Below, one piece after another: positions 6,701 to 14,893 of a stretch of DNA of 64,000 nucleotides; position 1 is the stretch's first letter, and each line of letters starts with the position of its first letter. The notes under the pieces were generated by a model that was not told the DNA's origin, did no database searches, and saw only the letters and a program-made list of their open reading frames with translations. The position numbers and the translations under genes are program-made. The DNA comes from Janibacter indicus. GTDB lineage: Bacteria; Actinomycetota; Actinomycetes; Actinomycetales; Dermatophilaceae. The stretch lies in contig NZ_FWXN01000009.1 in the NCBI RefSeq assembly GCF_900176385.1, positions 1 through 64,000 of the forward strand, read 5' to 3'.

Positions 6701-7924
6701 TCAGCGGGCCGCGTCGGGCCCCTCGGTCGGTTCGGGAGCGTCCGTCTGCGCGGGGGCAGGCGGCGGGGTCTGCCCAGCCGCGGCATCGGTCGTCTCCGGT
6801 GCCGGGGGCTGCCCGGCGAGTGCCTCGGTCGGCTCCGGGAGCCGGACCCCGGGGCCCTTCGCCGGCTGCACCCGCGAAGCGGGCGTGGCGTGCTCGCTCG
6901 CCTCACGGCTGGCCTGACCCGCCTGACCGCGTGCCTGGGCGAGGGCCTCGCCCGGGTCCTCGAGCGCGGTCTGGTCGAAGACGTTGGTGGCCTCCGGACC
7001 GGGGTCGACCCACTCCTCCGCGTCGAGTCCACCCTTGGGCCCGTCGCCATCGCCGCCACCGAGCGCGCCACCGATGCCCCGCAGGGCGTCGGTGAGCTCG
7101 CTCGGGATGATCCACATCTTGTTGGCGTCGCCCGTGGCGATCTGCGGCAGGACCTGCAGGTACTGGTAGGCGAGCAGCTTTTGCGTCGGCTTGCCGCGGT
7201 GGATCGCGTCGAAGACCTGCTTGATCGCGCGCGACTGGCCCTGGGCCTCGAGGACCGCGGCCTGGGCCGAGCCCTCGGCCCGCAGGATGGCCGACTGCTT
7301 CTCGCCCTCGGCGGTGAGGATCTGCGACTGCTTGACGCCCTCGGCGTTGAGGATGGCCGCACGACGGTCACGCTCGGCCTTCATCTGCTTTTCCATCGAC
7401 TCCTGGATCGACATCGGCGGGTCGATCGCTTTGAGCTCGACGCGGTTGACGCGGATGCCCCAGCGGCCGGTCGCCTCGTCGAGCGCCCCACGCAGCTGGC
7501 CGTTGATCTGGTCGCGGCTGGTGAGCGTCTGCTCGAGGTCGAGGGAGCCGATGACGTTACGCAGGGTGGTGACGGTCAGCTGCTCGATGCCCTGGATGAA
7601 GTTGGCGATCTCGTAGACGGCCCGCTTGGAGTCGATGACCGTGTAGTAGATGACCGTGTCGATGTTGACGACGAGGTTGTCGGAGGTGATCACCGGCTGG
7701 GGCGGGAAGCTCACGACCTGCTCGCGCAGGTCGATGCTCGCCCGCACCTTGTCGACGAAGGGCACGAGGATGTGGATGCCGCCCTCGAGCGTGCGCGAGT
7801 AGCGGCCGAGCCGCTCGATGATCAGCGAGGTCTGCTGCGGGACGATGCGCACCGTCTTGAAGAGGATGACGAGCGCGAAGACCAGCAGTGCGACGAGGAA
7901 GATGAGGATGCCGGCGCCTTCCAT
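6701..7924 (-). CDS. SPFH/Band 7 (paraslipin/stomatin-like) membrane protein
   Basis: 407 residues. One N-terminal membrane anchor (residues ~6-24) is followed by the SPFH domain (VPQQTSLIIERLGRYSRTLE... through RVNRVELKAIDPP). Next comes a long coiled-coil helix with AEGEKQSAILRAEGSAQAAV. The last ~120 residues are Pro/Ala/Thr-rich, low-complexity and probably disordered. Together with the NfeD-like gene upstream (30-bp gap) this is the classical stomatin-NfeD pair, thought to scaffold membrane protein quality control. RBS GAAAGGA lies just upstream of the ATG. Confidence 0.92.
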   Translation of the reverse strand: MEGAGILIFLVALLVFALVILFKTVRIVPQQTSLIIERLGRYSRTLEGGIHILVPFVDKVRASIDLREQVVSFPPQPVITSDNLVVNIDTVIYYTVIDSKRAVYEIANFIQGIEQLTVTTLRNVIGSLDLEQTLTSRDQINGQLRGALDEATGRWGIRVNRVELKAIDPPMSIQESMEKQMKAERDRRAAILNAEGVKQSQILTAEGEKQSAILRAEGSAQAAVLEAQGQSRAIKQVFDAIHRGKPTQKLLAYQYLQVLPQIATGDANKMWIIPSELTDALRGIGGALGGGDGDGPKGGLDAEEWVDPGPEATNVFDQTALEDPGEALAQARGQAGQASREASEHATPASRVQPAKGPGVRLPEPTEALAGQPPAPETTDAAAGQTPPPAPAQTDAPEPTEGPDAAR

Positions 7925-7954
7925 GGGCGGGGTCCTTTCAGACGGAGGGTCGGG

Positions 7955-8410
7955 TCAGGGGCTCTTGGTGACGATTGCCGTGGCGCCGTCGATGGAGACG
8001 ACGCGCACCTCGTCGCCGGGCAGGCAGGAGGCGGCGCCGTCGGGCACCCGCGCGCTCCATGTCTCACCGGCCAGCCGCACGCGACCGTCGGTCTCGGTGA
8101 CCGTCTCGAGGACCCGCGCGGTGCGCCCGGCCAGGCCCGCCGAGCCGATGTCGGCTGATGCCGCGGGGTCGCTGAACTGGCGCTTGACGATCGGGCGCAC
8201 CACCGCGATGAGCAGCAGGGCCACGGCGACCGCCAGGACGATCTGCAGCACCACGGGCGCGCCGAGGGCGGCAGCCAGGGCTCCGACGAGGGCACCGCCG
8301 AAGAGCATGACGAAGACGAAGTCGACCGTCGCCGCCTCGATCGCGATCAGCACGAAGGCCAGCCCCAGCCAGGCCAGCCAGAGGTTGTCGCCGAGCCATT
8401 CCATCGTCAT
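7955..8410 (-). CDS. NfeD-like membrane protein
   Basis: 151 residues: two or three transmembrane helices (residues ~5-75), then a C-terminal OB-fold domain (GLAGRTARVLETVTETDGRV... GDEVRVVSIDGATAIV). Lacks the N-terminal serine-protease domain of long NfeD, so it is the short (NfeD1b-like) form that pairs with SPFH proteins such as its downstream neighbour. ATG at 8410 or 8404; the longer is given. The OB fold is thought to contact the stomatin partner. Confidence 0.88.
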   Translation of the reverse strand: MTMEWLGDNLWLAWLGLAFVLIAIEAATVDFVFVMLFGGALVGALAAALGAPVVLQIVLAVAVALLLIAVVRPIVKRQFSDPAASADIGSAGLAGRTARVLETVTETDGRVRLAGETWSARVPDGAASCLPGDEVRVVSIDGATAIVTKSP

Positions 8411-8462
8411 GCCCCCGTCTCGTGTCTGGCCCCCATCATGTCAACCGCTCCTAACGAAGGGG

Positions 8463-8479
8463 GGTGGGACCCGCCCACC
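8463..8479 (-). terminator. Weak hairpin in the intergenic gap 8411-8541
   Basis: GGTGGG (8463-8468) and CCCACC (8474-8479) with a 5-nt loop. It lies 62 nt past the end of the ABC ATPase gene (minus strand). One copy of CGAAGGGGG (8455-8463) abuts it. Rest of the 131-bp gap: no gene. Confidence 0.35.
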
Positions 8480-8541
8480 GTGACCGCAGCGTGTCCGAGC
8501 GGCCGGTGGGATCGGTCCCGGTCGAGCCCGGACGGCGGGCG

Positions 8542-9327
8542 TCAGGTGCGCGCCCGCGCCGACCACCGGTCACCGTGCTGCTCGAGCACGAGGTCGATAC
8601 CGAAGGTCTGCGAGAGGTTGGCCTCGGTGAGCGTGATCTCGATCGGGCCCTGCGCGACGACCTGGCCCTCGCGCAGGAGGAGCACGTCGGTGAAGTGCGG
8701 GGGGATCTCCTCGACGTGGTGGGTCACCATGACGAGGGCGGGCGCCTCGAGGTCGCCCGCGATCTGACCGAGGCGACCGACGAGGTCCTCGCGTCCGCCG
8801 AGGTCGAGACCAGCGGCCGGCTCGTCGAGGAGCATCAGCTCGGGGTCGGTCATCAGGGCGCGGGCGATCTGCACGCGCTTGCGCTCGCCCTCGGAGAGCG
8901 TCCCGTAGGTCCGGTCGGCGAGGTGCCCGGCGCCCAGGGCCTCGAGCAGCTCGACCGCGCGGGCGTGGTCGAGTCCGTCGTAGGACTCGCGCCAACGACC
9001 GACGACACCCCACGAGGCGGTGACGACGACGTCGGACACCCGCTCGCGCGGCGGGATGCGCTCGGCCAGCGACGCGGAGGCCAGACCGATGCGCGGCCGC
9101 AGGTCGAAGACGTCGACCGCGCCGAGGACCTCGCCGAGGACACCGACGACACCTCGGGTGGGGTGCATGCGCGCGGCAGCCAGCTGCAGCAGCGTCGTCT
9201 TGCCCGCGCCGTTGGGCCCCAGGACGACCCAGCGCTGCCCCTCCTCGACCTCCCAGTCGATCTCCGAGAGCAGGGTCGACTCCCCGCGGACCACGGTGGC
9301 GCCGGCGAGGGCGAGGACATCACTCAT
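8542..9327 (-). CDS. ABC transporter ATP-binding protein (stand-alone)
   Basis: 261 residues. Walker A is GPNGAGKTT (residues ~38-46), the signature is LSEGERKRVQ, Walker B is LMLLDEPAAGLD and the switch histidine is in MVTHHVEE. The LSEGE signature and the Asp-rich VFDLRPRIG region resemble stand-alone ModF/iron-type ATPases seen alone in Actinobacteria. No permease is next to it, so transport is not certain. ATG 9327 lies 6 nt after TAGGGT (9334-9339, minus): probably leaderless. Confidence 0.88.
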   Translation of the reverse strand: MSDVLALAGATVVRGESTLLSEIDWEVEEGQRWVVLGPNGAGKTTLLQLAAARMHPTRGVVGVLGEVLGAVDVFDLRPRIGLASASLAERIPPRERVSDVVVTASWGVVGRWRESYDGLDHARAVELLEALGAGHLADRTYGTLSEGERKRVQIARALMTDPELMLLDEPAAGLDLGGREDLVGRLGQIAGDLEAPALVMVTHHVEEIPPHFTDVLLLREGQVVAQGPIEITLTEANLSQTFGIDLVLEQHGDRWSARART

Positions 9328-9333
9328 GGTCCG

Positions 9334-9357
9334 ACCCTAACCGTCGCGGATTACCAT
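9334..9357. promoter_or_regulatory. Divergent pair of leaderless -10 boxes
   Basis: Minus strand TAGGGT (9334-9339) serves the ABC ATPase. Plus strand TACCAT (9352-9357) serves the gene at 9365, 7 nt from its ATG. The whole divergent intergenic gap is only 37 bp, so both transcripts should start at or beside the start codon. Confidence 0.5.
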
Positions 9358-9364
9358 CTGTCAG

Positions 9365-10120
9365 ATGCCCGAGCTGCCCGCCTCCGTCCGTGTCGCCGCG
9401 TGGGTCACGCACGCCTGGGCCGGTGGCGTGACCCTGACCCAGGCGGTCGAGCGGGCCCTGCCCGACATCGACCACACCGAGGGTCTCGTCGAGCAGCTGC
9501 GGCTGTGGCGCGACCTCGGCGAGGCAGCCGTCCTCGTCGCCCTCCCCGGCCCCGGTGACCTGGCCGGCCTGCCCCGCTGCGGACCGGTGGCCACCGACGC
9601 CGCCGTGGAGGCGGGTGAGGCCCTCTACGTCGCCGGCCTCGGTGGGCTGCTCGTGCCGTCGACGTCGACCTTCGGCTCCGAGGGCGCCCGGGGGGTGCGC
9701 ATCGACTGGATGGCCCACGACGCCGATCCGATCCCTCCGCACCGCATCGAGGCGCTCGCGCCCTCCCAGCTCGAGCGACACCTGCGACGCACCCTCCTCG
9801 CCGCGATCGACGAGCTCGATGCCATCGGGGGCACCCCCTGGGCCGACGACCTGGCACGCGACCTCGCCGACGACCGGCTCGGGGCCGACTGGGCTCTCCC
9901 CGATGCCCTGCCCGAGCGCGCCCGCAAGGTCATCGGGTTGGCCGGCACCGTCTCCATCGCCACCGAGCTGGGGCTGCAGGCCTCGGGTGCGATCACGGCC
10001 GCCGGCGACGAGGCCCGCGCCACCGCCCTTCGTGCCCTGGGGCGCGAGAGCGAGCGCTGCCTCGCCGACGCGACCAATGCCGCGTGCGCCACGATGGCCG
10101 GCTGGGTCCCGAGCCGCTGA
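9365..10120 (+). CDS. Conserved-looking protein of unknown function
   Basis: 251 residues, not recognised. No signal peptide, membrane segment or nucleotide-binding motif. Mostly helical, with a glycine-rich central turn (YVAGLGGLLVPSTSTFGSEG, residues ~91-110) followed by VRIDWMAHDADPIPPHRIEAL and an alpha-helical C-terminal half. Third-position GC is as high as in neighbouring core genes, so it looks native. Stop overlaps the start of the GNAT gene by one base (TGATG), implying an operon. Probably leaderless. Confidence 0.75.
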   Translation: MPELPASVRVAAWVTHAWAGGVTLTQAVERALPDIDHTEGLVEQLRLWRDLGEAAVLVALPGPGDLAGLPRCGPVATDAAVEAGEALYVAGLGGLLVPSTSTFGSEGARGVRIDWMAHDADPIPPHRIEALAPSQLERHLRRTLLAAIDELDAIGGTPWADDLARDLADDRLGADWALPDALPERARKVIGLAGTVSIATELGLQASGAITAAGDEARATALRALGRESERCLADATNAACATMAGWVPSR

Positions 10121-10638
10121 TGCGGGTCCTGCGGACCGCTCGGCTGCGCCTCGACCCGGTCGGCCGCGAGCACCTCCCCTTCCTCGCCGACCTCGATGCC
10201 GACCCCGAGGTTCTGCGGCACATCATCGGCCGGGCCCGCACCCATGAGGAGGCACTGGAGTTCTGGACGCCGCAGGTCCCCGGCCCCATGTGGGTGGGGC
10301 ACGTCGACGAGCGCCCCGTCGGGTGGTGGTCCCTGTGGCCGCGCGAAGGGGGCGTGGCCGAGCTCGGCTACCGCCTCGCCCGGTCGTGGTGGCGGCAGGG
10401 CCTGGCGGTCGAGGGGGCGAGGGCCGTTGTCGCAGTCGGCTTCACCGACCCAGGGCTCGACATCGTGCGCGCCGAGACGATGATGGTCAACTCCGGCTGC
10501 CGCGGCGTCATGCGGCGCCTGGGCATGCGGGAGGTGCGCATCGAGGTGCGTGAGTGGGAGGAGCCCCTGCCCGGCGCCGAGCTCGGCGAGGTCGTCGCCG
10601 AGCTGACCCGTCAGAACTGGGCAAGCACGCTCTCGTAG
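10120..10638 (+). CDS. GNAT-family N-acetyltransferase (RimJ/RimL type)
   Basis: 172 residues. The fold is clear from LRTARLRLDPVGREHLPFLADLD at the start, the acetyl-CoA loop region AELGYRLARSWWRQGLAVEG (motif A equivalent, Q/RxxGxA) and VNSGCRGVMRRLGM at the end. Start ATG 10120 is chosen over 10084 because it matches the family's N-terminus and overlaps the preceding stop. The 3' end overlaps the convergent glycogen synthase gene by 28 bp. Substrate unknown. Confidence 0.87.
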   Translation: MRVLRTARLRLDPVGREHLPFLADLDADPEVLRHIIGRARTHEEALEFWTPQVPGPMWVGHVDERPVGWWSLWPREGGVAELGYRLARSWWRQGLAVEGARAVVAVGFTDPGLDIVRAETMMVNSGCRGVMRRLGMREVRIEVREWEEPLPGAELGEVVAELTRQNWASTLS

Positions 10639-11807
10639 ACCGCCATGGTCCGGTCGCCGATGCTCGTCCAGCTGAAGTGCTCTACCGCCCGCTCGCGGCC
10701 GGCGACCCCACGGGATCGCGCGCGCTCGGGGTCGGCCACGGCCTGCACGAGGGCCGCCGCGAGATCGGCCTCGAAGCGCGCGCTGTCGACGGGTGCCCCC
10801 GTGCCGTCGTCGACCTGCTCGATGGGAACGAGCCACCCGGTGACGCCGTCGTCCACGACCTCGGGAATGCCGCCGGTCGCGGTGGCCACGACGGGCAGCT
10901 CGCACGCCATCGCCTCGAGGTTGACGATGCCCAGCGGCTCGTAGACCGAGGGGCAGGCGAAGACCGTGCCGGCGGTGAGCAGCGCGATGACCTCGGCCCG
11001 CGGCAGCATCTGCGAGATCCACACGACCCCGTCACGGGTGGCTCGCAGCTCGGCGACGAGGGCCTCGACCTCGGCGAGGATCTCGGGGGTGTCGGGGGCT
11101 CCGGCGCACAGGACGAGCTGCACCTCCGGGGGCAGCTCGCGGGCGGCGCGCAGCAGGTGGGGCAGTCCCTTCTGCCGGGTGATCCGCCCGACGAAGACGA
11201 CCGACGGGCGGTCGGGGTCGACGCCGTGGCGTCGCACGACCTCCGGGTCGGGTGCCGGCTGCCACAGCCCGGCATCGATGCCGTTGTGGACGACGTGCAC
11301 CCGCTCGGGGTCGATGGACGGGTAGCTGCGCAGGATGTCCGCGCGCATGCCGTGACTGACGGCGATGACGCCGGCCGCCCCCTCGTAGGCGGTGCGCTCG
11401 ACCCACGAGCTCAAGGCGTAGCCGCCGCCCAGCTGCTCGGCCTTCCACGGGCGCAGCGGCTCGAGGCTGTGCGCCGAGACGACGTGCGGCACCCCATGCA
11501 GCAGTCCGGCGGTGTGGCCGGCGAAGTTGGCGTACCAGGTGTGGCTGTGGACCAGGTCGGCCCCCGCGCAGTCGGCCGCCATCGCCAGATCGACGCCCAT
11601 CGTCGTCAGGGCGGGGTTGGCCCCCGCCAGAGCCGGCGGATCGGGATAACCGGTGGTCCCCCCTTCGTCCCGGGGCTCGCCGAAGCACCGGACCCGCACG
11701 TCGGTGTCGCCCCGCTCGCGCAGCGCCCGCGTCAGCTCGGCGACGTGGACCCCGGCACCGCCGTAGACGGCCGGGGGGTACTCCTTGCTGAGGATGTCGA
11801 CGCGCAC
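10611..11807 (-). CDS. glgA: Glycogen synthase / maltose-1-phosphate synthase, GT4 family
   Basis: 398 residues of actinobacterial GlgA. An N-terminal GT-B domain (SKEYPPAVYGGAGVHV glycine loop, residues ~7-22; VHSHTWYANFAG) is followed by a C-terminal nucleotide-sugar domain (FVGRITRQKGL; CPSVYEPLGIVNLEAMAC with the E-x7-E pair). The mycobacterial homologue was renamed GlgM because it makes maltose-1-phosphate from ADP-glucose and glucose-1-phosphate; which activity applies here is not decidable by eye. Divergent from glgC, its ADP-glucose supplier. GTG start 11807, 6 nt after TAGGCT: leaderless. Confidence 0.9.
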   Translation of the reverse strand: MRVDILSKEYPPAVYGGAGVHVAELTRALRERGDTDVRVRCFGEPRDEGGTTGYPDPPALAGANPALTTMGVDLAMAADCAGADLVHSHTWYANFAGHTAGLLHGVPHVVSAHSLEPLRPWKAEQLGGGYALSSWVERTAYEGAAGVIAVSHGMRADILRSYPSIDPERVHVVHNGIDAGLWQPAPDPEVVRRHGVDPDRPSVVFVGRITRQKGLPHLLRAARELPPEVQLVLCAGAPDTPEILAEVEALVAELRATRDGVVWISQMLPRAEVIALLTAGTVFACPSVYEPLGIVNLEAMACELPVVATATGGIPEVVDDGVTGWLVPIEQVDDGTGAPVDSARFEADLAAALVQAVADPERARSRGVAGRERAVEHFSWTSIGDRTMAVYESVLAQF

Positions 11808-11813
11808 GTGACC

Positions 11814-11858
11814 AGCCTAGGACCAAAGGGGGACGACTCGCCCCGTAGCCACTAGGTT
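11814..11858. promoter_or_regulatory. Divergent glgA/glgC promoter region
   Basis: Minus TAGGCT (11814-11819) for glgA and plus TAGGTT (11853-11858) for glgC, each ending 6 nt before the respective start codon. The 57-bp gap therefore holds two back-to-back leaderless promoters, which would allow joint control. Confidence 0.5.
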
Positions 11859-11864
11859 TGGACC

Positions 11865-13112
11865 ATGGTCCGCAGAGGTCAGCCCAGTGTCCTGGCGATC
11901 GTCCTCGCCGGTGGTGAGGGCAAACGGCTCATGCCGCTCACCGCCGACCGGGCCAAGCCCGCCGTCCCCTTCGGTGGGATCTATCGGCTCGTCGACTTCG
12001 CCCTGAGCAATGTCGTCAACTCCGGCTACGCCAAGGTCATCGTGCTGACGCAGTACAAGTCGCACAGCCTGGACCGGCACGTCAGCCAGGCCTGGCGCCT
12101 CGCCTCCCCGCTCGGGCACTACGTCGCCCCGATCCCCGCCCAGCAGCGACGCGGCAAGAGCTGGTACACGGGCAGCGCCGACGCGATCTACCAGTCCCTC
12201 AACGCGATCACCGACGAGCGCCCGGACATCGTCGTCGTGGTCGGCGCCGACCACGTCTACCGCATGGACTTCTCCGACATGGTCGAGCTGCACCTCGAGA
12301 CGGGCGCCGACTGCACCGTCGCCGCGATCCGGCAGCCGATCGCCACGGCCGACCAGTTCGGCGTCATGGAGGTCACCGACGACGGCCGCCGCATCACCGC
12401 CTTCCGGGAGAAGCCGACCGACCCGGTCGGGCTGCCCGACGCGCCCCACGAGGTCTACGCGTCGATGGGCAACTACGTCTTCTCCGCCGATGCGCTCATG
12501 GACGCGGTCAACCGTGACGCCGACACCGAGAGCCGGCACGACATGGGTGGCGACATCGTCCCCGACCTCGTCTCCCGTGGCACGGCCTACGCCTACGACT
12601 TCGCCGACAACACCGTGCCGGGGTCGACCGACCGCGACCGCGGCTACTGGCGCGACGTCGGCACGATCGACAGCTACTTCGACGCACACCTCGACCTGAC
12701 GTCGATCCACCCGGTCTTCAACCTCTACAACTACAGCTGGCCGATCAACACCCACCACGGGCCCTTCCCACCGGCGAAGTTCGTCCACGCCGACACCGAG
12801 CGCGCCGGCGGGGCGACCAACTCGGTCGTCTCACCCGGAGTCGTCGTCTCCGGTGGGCACGTCCACAACTCGGTGCTCTCCCCCGGGGTCTTCGTGCACA
12901 GCTACTCCGACGTCATCGACAGCGTCCTGCTCGACGGCGTCGACGTCGGTCGGCACGCCCAGCTGCACCGGGTGATCGTCGACAAGGGCGTGCGGCTGCC
13001 CGCCGGGATCCGCCTCGGCCACGACCGCGAGCAGGACCTCGCCCGCGGCCTGCAGGTCACCGAGTCCGGCATCACCGTGGTCGGCAAGGGACACGTCTTC
13101 GACGAGACCTAG
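11865..13112 (+). CDS. glgC: Glucose-1-phosphate adenylyltransferase
   Basis: 415 residues, normal length. Makes ADP-glucose from glucose-1-phosphate and ATP, the committed step of glycogen synthesis. Signature [20 protein letters not shown] (N-terminal nucleotidyl loop), the second signature [14 protein letters not shown] and [11 protein letters not shown] (catalytic Asp). The C-terminal left-handed beta-helix (residues ~300-400, with [12 protein letters not shown] and [14 protein letters not shown]) is complete. It ends in TAG, which is also the start of the -10 box of serB. Confidence 0.96.
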   Translation: MVRRGQPSVLAIVLAGGEGKRLMPLTADRAKPAVPFGGIYRLVDFALSNVVNSGYAKVIVLTQYKSHSLDRHVSQAWRLASPLGHYVAPIPAQQRRGKSWYTGSADAIYQSLNAITDERPDIVVVVGADHVYRMDFSDMVELHLETGADCTVAAIRQPIATADQFGVMEVTDDGRRITAFREKPTDPVGLPDAPHEVYASMGNYVFSADALMDAVNRDADTESRHDMGGDIVPDLVSRGTAYAYDFADNTVPGSTDRDRGYWRDVGTIDSYFDAHLDLTSIHPVFNLYNYSWPINTHHGPFPPAKFVHADTERAGGATNSVVSPGVVVSGGHVHNSVLSPGVFVHSYSDVIDSVLLDGVDVGRHAQLHRVIVDKGVRLPAGIRLGHDREQDLARGLQVTESGITVVGKGHVFDET

Positions 13113-13115
13113 ACT
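13110..13115 (+). promoter_or_regulatory. serB -10 box built on the glgC stop codon
   Basis: TAGACT; the TAG is the glgC stop. It ends 7 nt before the serB ATG, so serB may have its own leaderless promoter besides read-through from glgC. Confidence 0.5.
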
Positions 13116-13122
13116 GCGCCGC

Positions 13123-13848
13123 ATGACCTCCCGCCCCGACACCTCCCCGTCGTCCGTCGAGCTGCCGGGCGAGGGCCCGCTCGCGCTCGTCATGGACGTC
13201 GACTCCACCCTGATCCGCGACGAGGTCATCGAGCTCATCGCCGAGCACGCGGGCACCCGCGACGAGGTCGCCGCGGTCACCGAGGCCGCGATGCGGGGTG
13301 AGCTCGACTTCGCCGGGAGCCTGCACGCACGCGTGGCCACCCTCGCCGGTCTGCCGGTCGAGGTCCTCGACCGGGTGCGCGCGGCGGTGCGACTGACGCC
13401 GGGTGCGCGGACGCTGGTGACCACGCTCGTCGAGGCAGGGCACACCGTCGGTCTCGTCAGCGGCGGGTTCACCGAGGTCGTCGACGACCTGGCCCGCGAG
13501 CTCGGCATCCCGACGGCACGCGCCAACACCCTCGAGATCGTCGACGGGCACCTGACGGGCAAGGTCCTCGGCGAGGTCGTCGACCGTGCGGCCAAGGCAG
13601 ACTTCCTCACCCGCCTCGCGGCCTCGGCGGGGATCGAGCGCGATCGCACGGTCGCGGTCGGCGACGGGGCCAACGACCTCGACATGATGGCCGCCGCCCA
13701 GCTCGGCATCGCCTTCTGCGCCAAGCCCGCCGTGCGTGAGCAGGCCGACGCCGCCATCGACGAGCCCGACCTCCGCCGGGTCCTCGGCCTGCTCGGCATC
13801 ACCCCTCTCCCCCAGCCCGACGACGAGGGCGGCCACCCCCTCGCCTGA
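13123..13848 (+). CDS. serB: Phosphoserine phosphatase
   Basis: 241 residues, HAD superfamily. Last step of serine synthesis, dephosphorylating O-phosphoserine. Motif I MDVDSTLI (nucleophile Asp ~24), RGELDFAGSL substrate loop, motif II GLVSGGFTEV, motif III K (~162, AAKADFL) and motif IV GDGANDLDMM. Lacks the ACT domains of mycobacterial SerB2, so it is the short form. 10 bp downstream of glgC; transcription probably ends at the structured region that follows. Confidence 0.94.
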   Translation: MTSRPDTSPSSVELPGEGPLALVMDVDSTLIRDEVIELIAEHAGTRDEVAAVTEAAMRGELDFAGSLHARVATLAGLPVEVLDRVRAAVRLTPGARTLVTTLVEAGHTVGLVSGGFTEVVDDLARELGIPTARANTLEIVDGHLTGKVLGEVVDRAAKADFLTRLAASAGIERDRTVAVGDGANDLDMMAAAQLGIAFCAKPAVREQADAAIDEPDLRRVLGLLGITPLPQPDDEGGHPLA

Positions 13849-13850
13849 CC

Positions 13851-13935
13851 GCGTGTCGGACTGCAGTTCGCGTCGGGAGCAGCGAGGTCCGGGGCCTCAG
13901 GTCCCCCCGAGGGCCTGAACTGCCGCGCGACACGC
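13851..13935. terminator. Long nested hairpin 3' of serB
   Basis: Outer arms GCGTGTCG (13851-13858) and CGACACGC (13928-13935), next arms GCAGTTC (13863-13869) and GAACTGC (13917-13923), with a GC-rich inner part containing GGGGCCTC and GAGGGCC. The whole 85-nt stretch can fold back on itself. It starts 3 nt after the serB stop. No U tract, so terminator function is inferred from position. Confidence 0.5.
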
Positions 13936-13957
13936 TGCGGGTGCGGAGACTACGGGA

Positions 13958-14060
13958 GGGCGAAGGGGGATGTCGGCACACATCAAGCCGAAGTCGAGCA
14001 CGACGACTCAGCCACACGACAACGAAGGACTTCGGCGGGTGCCGACGTCCCCCTTCGTCC
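13958..14060. repeat. Nested palindromic intergenic element, copy A
   Basis: Outer arms of 22 nt (13958-13979 and 14039-14060) pair completely if the two non-Watson-Crick positions form G-U. Inner arms GCCGAAGTC (13987-13995) and GACTTCGGC (14028-14036) pair perfectly around a ~32-nt loop. Both outer arms contain CGAAGGGGG. A second copy with about 80% identity over the core lies at 36268-36374, also between convergent genes. Could be a MITE/REP-like element or a conserved RNA hairpin. The 243-bp gap between serB and fabI holds only this and the preceding hairpin. Confidence 0.75.
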
Positions 14061-14091
14061 GGACGGGACCCCGCGGGACCGGGAGAGGGGG

Positions 14092-14847
14092 TCAGATCCC
14101 CATCGCGTGCACGCCACCGTCGACGTGCAGGATCTCGCCGGTCGTCGCGGGGAACCAGTCGGACAGCAGCATCGTGCAGGCCTTGGCCGTGGGCACCGGG
14201 TCGTTGACGTCCCAGCCGACGGGCGCGCGGTCGTCCCACGAGTTCTCGAAGGTCTCGAAGCCGGGGATCGACTTCGCCGCGGTCGTGCGGATCGGGCCGG
14301 CGGCGACGAGGTTGCAGCGGACCCCCTTCGGGCCGAGGTCGCGGGCGAGGTAGCGGTTGGTCGACTCGAAGGCCGCCTTGGCCACGCCCATCCAGTCGTA
14401 GACCGGCCAGGCGAAGCTCGCGTCGAAGGTCAGACCCACGATCGACCCGCCCTCGCTCATCATCGGCAGCGCCGCGACGCCGAGCGCCTTGAGCGAGTAG
14501 GCCGAGACGTGGATCGCGGTGCTCACGTCCTCCCACGACGCGTCGAGGAAGGTGAAGGCGCCCTCGGGCGCGAAGCCGATCGAGTGGAGGACGCCGTCGA
14601 GGCGCTCGGTGTGCTCACCGATCCGGCCGGCCAGGGCGGCGAGGTCCTCCTCGCTCGTGACGTCGAGCTCGATGACCGGAGCCTCCTGCGGGAGACGCTT
14701 GGCGATCGTCCTGGTGATCTTCATCGTCCGGCCGAAGCTGGTGAGGATCACCTGCGCCCCCTGCTCCTGGGCGAGCTTGGCGACGTGGAAGGCGATCGAG
14801 GACTCCATGAGGACGCCGGTGATGAGGAAGGTCTTGCCGGTGAGCAT
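14092..14847 (-). CDS. fabI: Enoyl-[acyl-carrier-protein] reductase (InhA/FabI)
   Basis: 251 residues. NADH-dependent last step of the fatty-acid elongation cycle. N-terminal GKTFLITGVLMESSIAFHVA matches the FabI/InhA cofactor loop (ITGV...SIA). The catalytic pair is in VYDWMGVAKAAFES (Y and K six apart) and the substrate loop is AAGPIRTTAAKSIPGF. Lies 46 bp after fabG on the same strand, the fabG1-inhA order of mycobacteria. RBS GAAAGG precedes the ATG. A single enzyme; target of isoniazid or triclosan in relatives. Confidence 0.95.
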   Translation of the reverse strand: MLTGKTFLITGVLMESSIAFHVAKLAQEQGAQVILTSFGRTMKITRTIAKRLPQEAPVIELDVTSEEDLAALAGRIGEHTERLDGVLHSIGFAPEGAFTFLDASWEDVSTAIHVSAYSLKALGVAALPMMSEGGSIVGLTFDASFAWPVYDWMGVAKAAFESTNRYLARDLGPKGVRCNLVAAGPIRTTAAKSIPGFETFENSWDDRAPVGWDVNDPVPTAKACTMLLSDWFPATTGEILHVDGGVHAMGI

Positions 14848-14893
14848 CTAGCTGCCTTTCGAAGGGGGTGCGAGGAGAGCGGTGGCGAAGCGC

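Noticed and set aside
10084-10120. ATG 10084 as GNAT start
   Set aside because: Would overlap the previous gene by 37 bp and add residues absent from the family; ATG 10120 sits at the stop (TGATG).
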